From NCBI GenBank assembly GCA_016648135.1, contig JADDOH010023022.1, forward strand, positions 1 to 64,000: DNA of 64,000 bases. Direction: 5' to 3'. Below, in pieces: positions 21,441 through 31,080 of the stretch. This DNA is from Agrypnia vestita. Lineage: Eukaryota; Arthropoda; Insecta; Trichoptera; Phryganeidae. Position 1 is the first letter of the stretch, and the number at the start of each line of letters is the position of its first letter. Under the pieces are notes generated by a model, which made no database searches, was not told the DNA's origin, and worked only from the letters and a program-made list of their open reading frames with translations. The translations under genes were made by a program, and so were the position numbers.

Positions 21441-22014
21441 TTATGAACATCGAAAATATTATTACATATTATTTGAAATACTCTAACTGAGAAGGGTTTA
21501 ATAAGTATAAGAAAAAATAGAGTGAATATACCTACAACCAAAAAAAAAAACGGGGCGAGTTCCTATTCATCCATTTCAATGTTTTCCTGAATTTACTGTG
21601 GCCTCAATTACATTAAAAGACGCGATGTATGTCATTATACTAAAATACCCCGGGAGATGAGAGGAGACCCAAAGGAGAAGGGGATTTGTAAAGTTGATAC
21701 AGGCCGTCTATTCAAACTCATTCAATCGGAAATCTATTGTCAAGCAACGGTTCTTGTATACTGAAATGTGAACTCGTACCTTTGCGATACAAATGATTAC
21801 TAGGCCCAAGCTAAACAATACGTTTATGGTACGAATATGAACGTGCAAACTGGAAGAGAACGCTCGATCACCCATCCAAAAATACTGTGCTCGATTAATC
21901 GAAATATTAATATAATATAATAACTAGTCCATATATCAATTACAAAATTGATTGAGGATTAAAAAAACTACGTTTCTTACTTACCTTAAGCAAATATTAA
22001 AAAAAACTTTTATA
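21441..22014. other. No gene recognised
   Basis: AT-rich with a balanced patch (21590-21860). No match. Confidence 0.3.
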
Positions 22015-22372
22015 TTATTATTATTAATATTTAAAGCATTAACTTTGTGGTTAGACCTTATAACAGATCGTTAGTTAACTTAGTAAAAACCACTACCAGA
22101 TTTGGGGTAACACCCATTTTAGACCCCGCCCGCTCTCACTCTCTTTCGTTAGATTCCTGAATGATCTGTAGGCTAGTGTTGCATGCTTGTCTCTGACAAG
22201 ATTAACACGCATGTGATCAATATTGGTGAAGTTTAACAATACTATGGTTGGGGTATATAGTGTTGTGAATATAGTAGTGTAGTGTTGGTCCTTACGAAGG
22301 AACGGGTACATCTCGAAACCGGTAGTCCTAAAATCTGGTAGTGGTTTTTACTAAGTTAACTAACAATCTGTT
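22015..22372 (+). mobile_element. Hammerhead-bearing element, family 1, complete copy
   Basis: Inverted repeats of 41 bp at 22062-22102 and 22332-22372 match at 40 positions. An outer tail (TTAATATTTAAAGCATTAAC, TTTGTGGTTAGAC) lies only on the left. An approximate flanking direct repeat resembling ACTTTATATT is present. The body carries the family landmarks and a degenerate hammerhead-like motif at 22287-22328 (CTTACGA instead of CTGACGA). Non-coding. The one-sided tail suggests a retroelement rather than a cut-and-paste element. Confidence 0.8.
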
Positions 22373-22617
22373 TTACTTTATATTTAAAAGTCTGCTTAGA
22401 CCGGTATTAGAATTTAATTCAGTTGTTCGGAACCCTCATTATGCCGTTTATATGACTAATTTAGAGAGAGTCCAAAAGTAATTTCATCTGTTTATCAGTT
22501 TCAAACTAAACACACCGCCGAGTAACATTGATTATGACATTTCTAGATCCCTTTGCTATATTGAAAACTTGAAGACGAGAAGAATAATGAAGGATCTTTC
22601 TTTTTTCACCAAATAAT
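22373..22617. other. No gene recognised
   Basis: Unique-looking sequence between the element and the LINE fragment. Confidence 0.3.
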
Positions 22618-22930
22618 GAATGGAATATCTAATTTTGCTCTTTTCTTCACACACTTTTTGCCATGCCTGTCTATTGTTTGACTTCTGGATTGTAGCTACC
22701 ATCTTCAGTAATTATAGGTCTAAGATAATTAAAGTGCTTGATAATTTCAAGATCTGGAGGGTAATCCATCCGGGAGGGCTGATTGTGTTTGTCAATAAGC
22801 ATTTTTGCTTTGTTAATTTATTTTCCCCAACAAGATACAATTTTTTGGTATCTTCTACAATACGACTGAGTAGAGCAGCAATTTCTCATTTGAAATAGCA
22901 ATCAATGATGTTTCATCCACGTATCCGAGG
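22618..22930 (-). pseudogene. LINE reverse transcriptase palm fragment with YxDD-like box
   Basis: The minus strand from 22930 reads GYVDETSLIAIS, the position of the catalytic YADDT box with one Asp changed to Glu. After frameshifted pieces it gives ITEDGSYNPEVKQ, a stop, then a MAKSV-like stretch, as in the SLITEDGRxxxEIRxRIxMAKxAF segment of this insect LINE family. It is the only piece of the palm domain seen in the window. The altered catalytic residue, stops and frameshifts make it non-functional. Confidence 0.7.
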
Positions 22931-23369
22931 TTGAAAATCTTTCAGCCTGAAATTTAAAATGAAACAGCGAATATTTTAGCATAAAGTGCTGACAGTTCAC
23001 TAGTTACTTTCCGTTGTGTAAACCTAAGTGTTTATAAAATGTAATGTCATCTCCCGGTACAAGGAAAATGTCTGGTCGCACAGCACCTCCGTTAAGCGAT
23101 CTTGTTTACAAATTTTAATGTTAAGTAGTTTAACGTCTACGACAAAATGTTAAGAAGATTGGGACGGGCTTTTCAACCTGAGGATCGAACCGTTCTCAAA
23201 CTGTTTATGAAAGAATAATATTTTCAAGAATTCTTAAAAAACATAGTGCTTACTTAACAGGGGTTCTTTGGAATGTGAACTCTGTGATGTGTGACTATGT
23301 TCTTCCCAAACCTGGACTAAATTCCAATTAAAAAAAATTCCAAAAAATTTTTTTTTTTCACTTCAGCAT
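22931..23369. other. No gene recognised
   Basis: AT-rich; possibly more of the neighbouring LINE copies but nothing readable. Confidence 0.3.
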
Positions 23370-23760
23370 TCGTAAATCTATCCATCCAGGATACATCTAT
23401 AGAGCCACATCTCAATGACGTCGACTTTACGGATAAATTGTTGATTAAAATTAAGGTTGATATCTATGCCGTTACCCTTATATAAGAGAATGGCGAAAAT
23501 ATAACATCAAATCATTAGCATTCTTCGTTGTAGGCTATGTCACAGTTAGAGAATGAAGATACATTCTAAGAGACGCACTTTTCACTGGTTCTATTTAAGT
23601 TCATTCTTTAGATGGATCCCATTTTTCATTCCCCCATGCACCTAAATACTTGTATTGTTTGACTGTTTCTATTGGTTCACTGTTGGTGATTATATTTGCT
23701 GTCGAAGGCAATCTTTTTGATACTTGTGATATTCCTCTTTATGGGAGTTTTTCAGGAGCG
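23370..23760 (-). pseudogene. LINE reverse transcriptase thumb fragment
   Basis: The minus strand gives LPSTANIITNSEPIETVKQ, YKYLGAWGNEKWDPSK, KVRLLECI, MIxCYIFAILLYKGN and VDVIEMWLYRCILDG. This follows the order QYKYLGA, then RxxF, then CYVFSVLLYGxE, then AFEMWLYRRIL in the same LINE family as 10225-10450. It is a separate copy from 22618-22930, since the C-terminal part lies upstream of the palm fragment on this strand. Multiple stops. Confidence 0.75.
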
Positions 23761-25174
23761 ACTCAAACATGTAGATAATATAGTATGATTCAGTCTAATT
23801 CTGCCTACAATACAACTAGCTACGGAAGCGACATTAATTAATGTGCGCGACTGGCCCGCCGTGCGGCTGTCGGCTCGCGAAGTGCGAGCGGGAGAGAGTT
23901 AGCTTCCTGTCTTACAATACTATTCGTATTAACCATTTGATTTAACTGGTGTTCATCCTTAGGCCATTTTCGTTAGTACATTCATTTATCTATTTGACCA
24001 GTATTAAAGACACGTTTGCAGTCTGAAGATAGTGCAGTAAAATCGAAAAATCTAATATTGTTTAAATTTTAATTTTCTTAAGTAGACCTTATTAAGGTCA
24101 GCTTCATAAAAATAAAAATGAATACATTATTGAACTGAACAAAATTTTTCTCGTGTAAACTATTTCACTGGCATTTTATTTTTGGCTGTTGAACAAAATT
24201 TTAAGAATTATTTTTATTGGAATCCTAAAAATAGGTAGACTAGCATTTTTTTAAATATCTTCGTATATAACATCGACAACCTTCATCACAATAAATATAT
24301 TAATTCTACTTTCGACTTTAACTTGTGAATAAGGCACTCTGTACGTGTCCACGATTCGGTGACGCCGATTATCGAAGATTGGAAAGACGCGTTGATTAAA
24401 TACTTCAAGGATTCTTATCTGACTTTTGGTTCATCGAAGCCACTCAACATATTTGTACAAGCATCTTCAATTTTTTTGGTGAATTTTATCTACCTTCATT
24501 TCCAATCCTATCAGATAAAATAATGTAATGTTTAATTATATAAAATGATGCGCTTACTAATATCCAATATTGAATTTCTTAAACTTATAAACAACATACA
24601 GTATATCTTAACATTGACAGATTTAAAAAAATACATTTTAAGTGACACTAGGACGTACACAAACAAAGCAAAGACGTATGTATAAATATTTGCTATAAAT
24701 TATTAATTTTAATTACTTTTAAAGGGGTATAATTATAATTTTATTTTCATAGGTTTCCAAGGTCATTAATATTTTTTTTAATTTTTAAAAAATCAACTAC
24801 TTCTACAACACACACGTAAGTATCACAGAGTAAAAAACAAACACGCAAAACGTATTTTTCGTCTATATCCCATTTCATCACTATTGGCCTTACGACCCCT
24901 GATAAATATTATCATAGAGAATTTCGTGCCATCGAATATCTATTGCACGCCATTTATTTTCAGGCCTGCATATACAAGACTTGGAAAACATTGTCTCGTC
25001 GACTTAGTTTGTGTCTTCACAAATTTTTGCGTCTTGTTACGATAATAATGTGTATTTAGGGAATGAATATATTTTTAAATATATATTAAATAATTAAAAG
25101 TCACTAAAAAATATAGGCATTACTTGAAACTCTTCTAGAGAGCTAGAGCAACGGAGCGTGAAATAAAAAAAAAA
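23761..25174. other. No gene recognised
   Basis: AT-rich except for a CG-containing patch at about 23820-23900 (GCCCGCCGTGCGGCTGTCGG). No coding or repeat match. Confidence 0.3.
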
Positions 25175-25421
25175 ATTAATCAATGTATATTATAGTTCTC
25201 TCACAGAGACAAAACTGTATATTTTTTTACTAAGGGAGAGTAGGTATAGAAGTCTTTATGGGTGTACATAGGACTTACGACCTATCCTTTGGTTGGCTTA
25301 AGTGACCGTACGGTAGGTCGTAAATCCTATGTACACCCATAAAGACTTCTATACCTACTCTCCCTTAATAAAATAATATACAGTTTCGTCTCTGTGAGAC
25401 ATCTATAATACACATTAATTT
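25175..25421. mobile_element. Short hairpin MITE with ~110-bp arms
   Basis: Arms at about 25177-25286 and 25310-25421 are almost perfectly complementary around a 23-bp loop containing TTGGTTGGCTTAAGTGACC. Arm sequence (ATTATAG, CTCACAGAGAC, GGGAGAGTAGGTATAGAAG, GGGTGTACATAGGACTTACG) is that of the larger element at 13904-14641. It looks like an internally deleted derivative and, given arm identity, relatively recent. Confidence 0.88.
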
Positions 25422-25424
25422 ATT

Positions 25425-25887
25425 ATTGATGTCCCTGTGACAACAATCCAGTACTATTCTGAGAAATTTGGACATAAAAAAATATTTAACCACGAAGTTT
25501 TATTTTTTGGTTTCGAATGGACAGCTCGGCAGAAGATAACGGTTACTTTTTGAAAGTGATATCCTCTTGTTTATATTTAGTATTGATAGATTTTCCTTTT
25601 GATGTAATTCAGAAGCCCCCAGGAACGCAGTAACCTGATCGCCCCCACTTTGAGTAAAAGGTTTTGCCGAGAAGCCTCCGTAAGACAAACAGCCTCTTGT
25701 TTTAGCTCGCCACTCGAGACGCTGGTCCGCGTCCTGTATCGGGTGCCGGGACCCCACTCTGCTCCGGTCAATATTGTACAGCGCACTTTGTTCGCTCTCA
25801 AGAACTCCGCCCCTGTCCGCTTCGCGACCCAATCCACCACAAGCATTTGCGTAACACGCGTTTTACACGTGGCGAAATTATATTAAA
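25425..25887. other. Balanced-composition segment, unrecognised
   Basis: Overlapping openings on both strands (25500-25886) reflect higher GC; none has a recognised domain. It is bracketed by two members of the foldback family. Confidence 0.3.
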
Positions 25888-26110
25888 ATTTAATAAGACA
25901 TATTATAGATATCTCACAGAGACCAGGCTATTAAGATGAGAAACGTATATGAAACTCTTTTAATAGGATGGTCCAGGACTTATAACTTGTATGAGTTCGC
26001 TTAAATTATCACTTAACACAATTCAACGTTCACCAATCCTATCGTAAGAACACCCACACATAACATTTTTTAATGTTGTATATATGTTCCAAATCTAAAA
26101 CCTTTCATAC
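25888..26110. mobile_element. Foldback-family single-arm remnant
   Basis: ATATTATAGATATCTCACAG, then GGTCCAGGACTTATAACTTG, CACTTAACACAATTCAACG and TGTTGTATATATG follow the order of the left arm at 13904-14128 with substantial divergence. No opposite arm seen. Confidence 0.6.
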
Positions 26111-26800
26111 ATTTGAAGGGACCATGTTAGAGATATCTGTAGTTTTTTCTGTATATACTATTGCAATGATTTCGCAGCTGGTAATGATACCTTTATATTT
26201 TAAAAGTTAAGTTAGTACTAAGCAATAAATATTCTGTAATGTATTTATTCTTTCGAATTATTTGACGTATACAGAAATATAAAATATCCAATCCCCTTTT
26301 TTAGGGATTTCATATTTCGCTCAGACATCAAACCATACTCGCTACGTCGCTCATCTCATTCCTCACTACGCCTCCAGTCTCCAATCCATCAATCATTATC
26401 AGCCACATCGCTCAACTTCCAGCAGCGAACACCATCTGCTTCCGGCGATACCACTATCATCCTCGACCTCACCGCGATACGCCACCTACATCAGTCATCA
26501 TCACCATCTCCAGCTCATAGCACGATCATCACCTTGACCGCTTCCTGCACCCGCTACGCACGCGACCAGGAACAAAGTTGACGACGCCAGGCACATCCAA
26601 GCAACTGCACAGCTAACGACCGCGTTATCTATAAGGTCGAACGGTAAAGCACTTACTATAATTCAACCGAAAATAAAATAAACTCAATAAGGCTGACCGC
26701 GGTTTTCTGTTCATATCAGCTGTTTTTTATCCTGTAATACACTGTACAAAAGTGAGATCCGAGACACGGTACCCCACATTCCTATATCCTTTATTTTTTT
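26111..26800 (+). other. C-rich strand-biased segment, possible LTR remnant
   Basis: 26310-26600 is rich in C and poor in G on the plus strand (many CATC, CACC steps). It is followed by AATAAAATAAACTC and GCTGACCGCGG, like a polyadenylation region, and by CGGTACCCCACA. This is the texture of an LTR R/U5 region, but no paired LTR, primer site or TG...CA with a target duplication was found. Confidence 0.25.
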
Positions 26801-27481
26801 TTTTCTTTTATTTTTTTTATTATATTTCATTTTTTTCTTAGCTGCAACCGACATCCACTGCCGCCGCCGTGGGAGCAGTCTTGTAAAATTCTTATTTTAT
26901 TCTGTTTTGTTGGAATGTTATTCTTGTTTATATATTGTTACATATATGTATTATGTTAATAAAGATAATTTCCTTGCGACGGGGGCTGTGAATGGTTGTG
27001 TTTGCAGCCGTGCCCCCTCGCAAAGGTTTATACGACCCGAGCGAGGGAGCATGGTCCTGCATTGTAGTTGAAAAAAAATGACAACCTGGAGACGATCGAG
27101 TAGGACCGATATGGAAGCTTTTGCTCTTAGAACGGTCCTGGGTAAGCGGTGGGTACCATTCTCCATTCACATTCACATCTCTATATCCCAAATATTGTAA
27201 TATTTTAACGATAAAATCTACATTATATGTATTTGTTCCTCACACTCGTTATACGAGTATCATCCATCATGGTTTATCATACTTATTCCTCACTGAGCCG
27301 AGCTGAATTTTTAAATCACAGACCATGGGACGTTACATTTTATTCATTCACTTTTTAATCTCCGTATATTTCGCGCGCACTAACAAGTGTATCAATGATA
27401 TGATGAATTAAAAATAATCAATGTAACTAATCAAATCAACACGACCACAGTAAAAATTACAGTACTTTTGTGTACAATCAA
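26801..27481. other. No gene recognised
   Basis: T-rich then mixed. Openings at 26928-27306 have no recognised domain. Confidence 0.3.
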
Positions 27482-27640
27482 TCAATATATATATAAAGAA
27501 ACCCGTGTTTCCCTATCCGTCAAGTTTTCTTCACAACCAGCCATAACCACCCACCGGTGGTTATGGTGGTGGATAGCCCTTGGTGTCATATTGGTAATAT
27601 GCGAGTTTGGTGGGGGTGGCTGTACGTCGGGGAGTGGGTG

Positions 27641-27690
27641 CACAAGCGTGACGAAAATGTGCTTCCAAGCACATTTTCGTCACGCTTGTG
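27641..27690. repeat. Perfect palindrome, 24-bp arms, 2-bp spacer
   Basis: Arms 27641-27664 and 27667-27690 are exact complements around CC. Copy 1 has only a shorter imperfect version at the same place (about 2547-2578), so this palindrome expanded in copy 2. Confidence 0.9.
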
Positions 27691-27777
27691 CTTCCAAGCA
27701 CATATTTTTGTTATGAAAAGGTCCCAAATGCTTCAAATTGTTTCAAAATAGGCGCGCCGACTGTGTCGGTGAGTCTA

Positions 27778-27963
27778 GAAGGTTCCGAAAAAACTTGCTC
27801 TAGAAAGTTCTGGAAGGAGAAGATTCTAAAAAATTCCCGAAAGTTCTATAAGGTTCTAAACTGAGTGGCGGAATGTGTCGGTGTGTCTAGAAGGTTCCTT
27901 TACATTCGATAATTTTTTTGAAAGTTCTGGAAGGAGAATTTTCTGGAAGATTCGCGAAAGTTC
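27778..27963. promoter_or_regulatory. Arrayed heat-shock elements
   Basis: Sites: GAAggTTC at 27778-27785; GAAagTTCtgGAA at 27803-27815; a seven-position array at 5-bp phase from 27824 to 27856 with two imperfect units; GAAggTTC at 27890-27897; GAAagTTCtgGAA at 27920-27932; and a perfect five-unit array at 27941-27963 (TTC, GAA, TTC, GAA, TTC, each separated by 2 bp). Five contiguous consensus units are expected to be a high-affinity heat-shock factor site. Confidence 0.8.
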
Positions 27964-28024
27964 TATGACGATCCAAACAGTGTACCCAAAATCTACGCGT
28001 GTGAAGCGGCGCGAGCACAGCTAG

Positions 28025-28533
28025 TATTGCGTATAAAAAAGGCCGAGTTTTTTCTCCCTCCAAAACAACATTAAAACGTACATAAAATGCTGAAACCGCT
28101 TTAAAAAGTAACAAAACGTTTCGAATAAACGGTATAGAGTGCGGCCAGAAATAATCCCAGCATTAAACGAAGCCATTTTCCATCAATTATCCGTCTCCGC
28201 CCGGGTAGCGGGCAGAGGGTAGCGCCACCGACATTTAAATATGATCTCCGTCGGCCGGGCGCGCCAAACTGGGAATTATGTTTGTACATTTTTGTAATAA
28301 TGGGACATGTATATAATCGGATACTACCTATTCGGAATATGAAAAAATATTATCTGGCGGCTACTCGGAGAGAAATACGAGCTGCGTGGTTCGGTCCCAA
28401 CTTTCTCCATTTCAAGAAAAATATAATTTTCCGATTTTAAACCTATAACTTTGCTGAGGAAACAAATAATTGATTTCGTCTTCAAATATAGCAAATTTAT
28501 TTTGTGGTAACATAATTATAATTTATTTAAATC
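28025..28533. other. No gene recognised
   Basis: More balanced at 28110-28280, AT-rich after. The minus-strand openings have no recognised domain. Confidence 0.3.
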
Positions 28534-28570
28534 AACTTTGTGAACACCGCTTATATGTTGAAAAAAAATC

Positions 28571-28607
28571 AACATGTTTCGAAGGCAATGGCTTCTTCGT
28601 CAGGATA
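28571..28607 (-). ncRNA. Hammerhead-like motif, family 3, left arm
   Basis: Minus strand: CTGACGA, extra A, GAAG / CTTC stem II with a mismatch above it, GAA, palindrome ACATGT. Stem II is slightly weaker than at 11361-11397. Confidence 0.45.
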
Positions 28608-28790
28608 ACAAAAATAAAATTAAAAAAAAAAAAATAATAAAAATAAAATAAATTTAAAATAATCAGGTCCTGTTTGCTAAAAGTCATCTTTTAAATTTAT
28701 TTTCATGTTAAGTAGGTACTTTATATTATAATTTTCCATAACTTGTAAATATTTTGATCTATACTTCGATTTTTAAATTTTATTTTTGTT

Positions 28791-28827
28791 ATCCTGACGA
28801 AGAAGTCATTGCCTTCGAAACATGAAT
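28791..28827 (+). ncRNA. Hammerhead-like motif, family 3, right arm
   Basis: CTGACGA (28794-28800), extra A, GAAG / CTTC stem II with a larger loop, GAA, then ACATGA, so the stem III palindrome is broken. Probably inactive. Confidence 0.4.
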
Positions 28828-28862
28828 TTTTTTCTATATATAAGTGGTGTTTACAAAGTTAA

Positions 28863-29819
28863 TTTATATAAATAATTAATTTGTATGCTCAGCAAATACT
28901 TCAATCAAGTATATTAAAAATAACGCGTTAAAAAATAATTAAGGGATTTGCTTCTAAAGACATGGCGTTACCACAAAGTGATGTGTTAAGGATAAGTTAT
29001 TAAACTAATGTTTAGAGGAGAGTCGCACAACACGAATTGGGGAAGGGCTGTCATTATGCCCGTGTACAGAGGCAAAGTGTCCCGCATGAAATGCGTGAGT
29101 TACAAATACATTCGTATATTGAGTTCTTTTTGCAAACTTTATGGAAAAACTTTAATATAATTAGTGAGGATGAAAATTGTGGAATTTTTGGAACTTTGAT
29201 GATTGGAGAGGATGCAGAAAATTTTTTTACAGAGAAAAAAACTTTTTGTATCTTTTTGGATCTGAAGAAGGTATGTGACAGACTGAAGATTAAAATTCAA
29301 AAACCTTCCCCTTGAACAAATCCGAGTATGGGATGAAGGACACTCTCATACATGCAATTTCTTTATTCAATGAGGGGAGGAGTGGTTATTTAAGAATTAA
29401 GTTTTATATTATAAAATGAGTCAAATAGGGATCCATAATGTCATCACAGTTTTTTAACATGGATAACCGAATTATAGAACTGAGTGATTTAAAAGTAGGA
29501 GCGAGATGCGCAGGTTCGTGTGAGGGTGACCGAATACTTGATGTTAGCAAATCGAAAGTAACGATGTTTAAAGCAAAGAGTATGCCAGGAAATTCCATAC
29601 TCTTTACCTTCTAGGGTCTTTCTACTCGCAATTTTCCTTGTATAATGAGATTCAAGATCTGGAATGTTTCTAGTTATCAAATACGGCCAAGAAACCTCTG
29701 TGATTTTATGTGGAATAAAATCATGGACACTCAATGAAAAAATGCTGAACGAATTGAAAAATTTGAGATGTGGATTCACAAATTCTTTTTAAAATAATCT
29801 GGAATGATAGGATTACAAT
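28863..29819. other. No gene recognised
   Basis: The frame at 29037-29315 contains IFLDLKKVCDRLKIKIQ, faintly like the LINE segment FIDLEKAYDRVPR, and may be an old reverse transcriptase piece on the plus strand. Too weak to call. Confidence 0.35.
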
Positions 29820-29975
29820 GTACCGTACCAGATCTCATCATTCAAAGAACATCCTGGCTGAAAAACTTAAGGCGATGGTTCTGCAAATCGATGTTCCAGC
29901 TATTTGCTGAAGCTGTTGCTAGCAACATGACCGCTATCGTCCGATAACTGGACACTAGCGGAAAAGAAGAAACAG
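29820..29975 (+). pseudogene. LINE C-terminal scrap (WLKNLRQWF family)
   Basis: Plus strand reads TSWLKNLRRWFCKSMFQLF, AEAVASNMTAIVR, a stop, then LDTSGKEE, matching the ending of 10225-10450 residue block by residue block. 5' truncated; the upstream GPGRRR block is lost. Confidence 0.75.
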
Positions 29976-30043
29976 AGTACAATTTCCTATTTTTATAGTT
30001 GTAAACTATCAAAAAGGATATTAAGGAAATTTAATGTTCACAA

Positions 30044-30309
30044 AAGATAAGGTAACACCCACTTTAGACAGCGCCCCCTCTCACTCTCTTTCGGTAGATC
30101 CCTGATGGTTTATTAGGCTAATCAGTGCATGTTTGTCCCTGACAAGACTAACACGCATGTGATCAATTATTGGTGGAAGTCTATGGTTGAGGTGTGTAGT
30201 ATTGTTAATGTAGTGGTGTAGTGTTGGTCCTTACAAAGAGACGGGTACGTCTCGAAACCGGTAGACCTAAAATCTGATAGTGGTTTTTACAAAGTTAACT
30301 AACAATCTG
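30044..30309 (+). mobile_element. Hammerhead-bearing element, family 1, 5'-truncated copy
   Basis: Starts within the body (GGTAACACCCACTTTAGAC), continues through CACACGCATGTG-type text, TTGGTGGAAGT, and ends with GATAGTGGTTTTTAC, AAAGTTAACTAACAATCTGT. The motif at 30226-30267 keeps stem I, stem II and GAAACCGGTA, but the core reads CTTACAA, so it should be dead. Confidence 0.7.
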
Positions 30310-30386
30310 TTAGGATATAAAAACATTTTTCATGTGAATTAGTATAACAATTGTGCCTAAATTCGATGCAATATGTATGACTAAGG

Positions 30387-31080
30387 GTGGTCATTAGTGA
30401 TGGGTCCGCTCTGTACTCACTACTACAATGTAGTACTACACTACATTGAAGTGCACACTTCGCACATTTTGATGCGTAGTGCAAACTACAAACTACAAAC
30501 TACAAACACCAAAGTTATTGGAAGTATAAACTTCAAATAGTACACTTCATTTCAAAGCGCACACTACAAAGTACACACACTTCAAAGCTATTGAAAGTAT
30601 GAGAAACATACTTTAAATAGTGCATTTTTGACGTGAAATTTTCGGAAAGTTGATGTAGATATATGAAGAAATCTCTGGAATCTGTAACAACCCCCCCCTC
30701 CCATGGTTTGAAAATTATTATTTTTTTTTAGGTCGCCAAATGTTACTTTGGAGAAAATATCGTCATTTATCGTAAATATTTTTGTCGTTGACCTTTTTTT
30801 TCGCCAAATTTTTATTTGGGAAAAAAAATTTATTACTTCACTTCATTATTATTACAATTACTTAACTTCATTTACTTCACTTCAATTACTTCATTTCAAT
30901 TACTTCACTTCACTTACTTCACTTCATTTACTTCACTTCATTTCGTAGTACTACAATTACTTCACTTCAAGTAGTTTTTACTACAATTGTAGTGTACACT
31001 TTGTAGTCTTCAAACTGGTGAACGTGTGTGTGTTGTAGTCTTCATTTTGAAATGTAGTTTTTCCCTTCGCTAGTGGTCAT
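30387..31080. mobile_element. hAT-like MITE with exact 8-bp target duplication
   Basis: GTGGTCAT at 30387-30394 and 31073-31080 flanks an element of 678 bp (30395-31072) with ends TAGTGATGGG and the complement of TAGCGAAGGG. An 8-bp target duplication and TAGxGAxGGG ends are hAT hallmarks. The inside holds many short direct and inverted words (CTACAA / TTGTAG, ACTTCA), typical subterminal transposase-binding repeats. No transposase frame, so it is non-autonomous. Confidence 0.85.

Larger units (their letters stand above)
27482..28024 (+). mobile_element. Helitron-like element with heat-shock elements, copy 2 (fuller)
   Basis: Putative 5' end A^TCAATATATATATAAAG and 3' end CAGCTAG^T fit Helitron rules (TC start, CTRR end, between A and T) without a target duplication. 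The 3' part is colinear with 2457-2794. It is non-autonomous, about 543 bp, with no Rep or helicase coding. Notable insides are the inverted pair at 27541-27562, a 24-bp-arm palindrome at 27641-27690 and long GAA/TTC arrays at 27778-27963. Assignment would be strengthened by more copies with the same ends. Confidence 0.65.
28534..28862. mobile_element. Inverted-repeat element with a hammerhead-like motif in each arm (family 3)
   Basis: Arms of ~90 bp (28534-28625 and 28772-28862) are inverted copies with family-type ends (CAACTTTGTGAACACCGCTT and its counterpart). Each arm holds CTGACGAAGAAG...CTTCGAAACATG, one on the minus strand (28571-28607) and one on the plus strand (28791-28827), both reading outward. 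The centre is A/T-rich. The 124-bp element at 11310-11433 looks like a deletion derivative with one arm. Confidence 0.8.

Noticed and set aside
25500..25886. Host exon from overlapping minus- and plus-strand frames
   Set aside because: Openings on both strands follow from higher GC; no recognised motif or splice boundary decides a frame.
26230..26790. Solo LTR
   Set aside because: C-rich text and a polyadenylation-like region fit, but no TG...CA boundaries with a target duplication and no second LTR could be found.
27468..27751. Overlapping frames over the Helitron-like element
   Set aside because: They run through non-coding element sequence, including the palindrome, and have no recognised domain.
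29037..29315. Reverse transcriptase fragment from IFLDLKKVCDRLK
   Set aside because: One short resemblance to the FxDxxKAYDRV motif without neighbouring blocks; listed only as a possibility.
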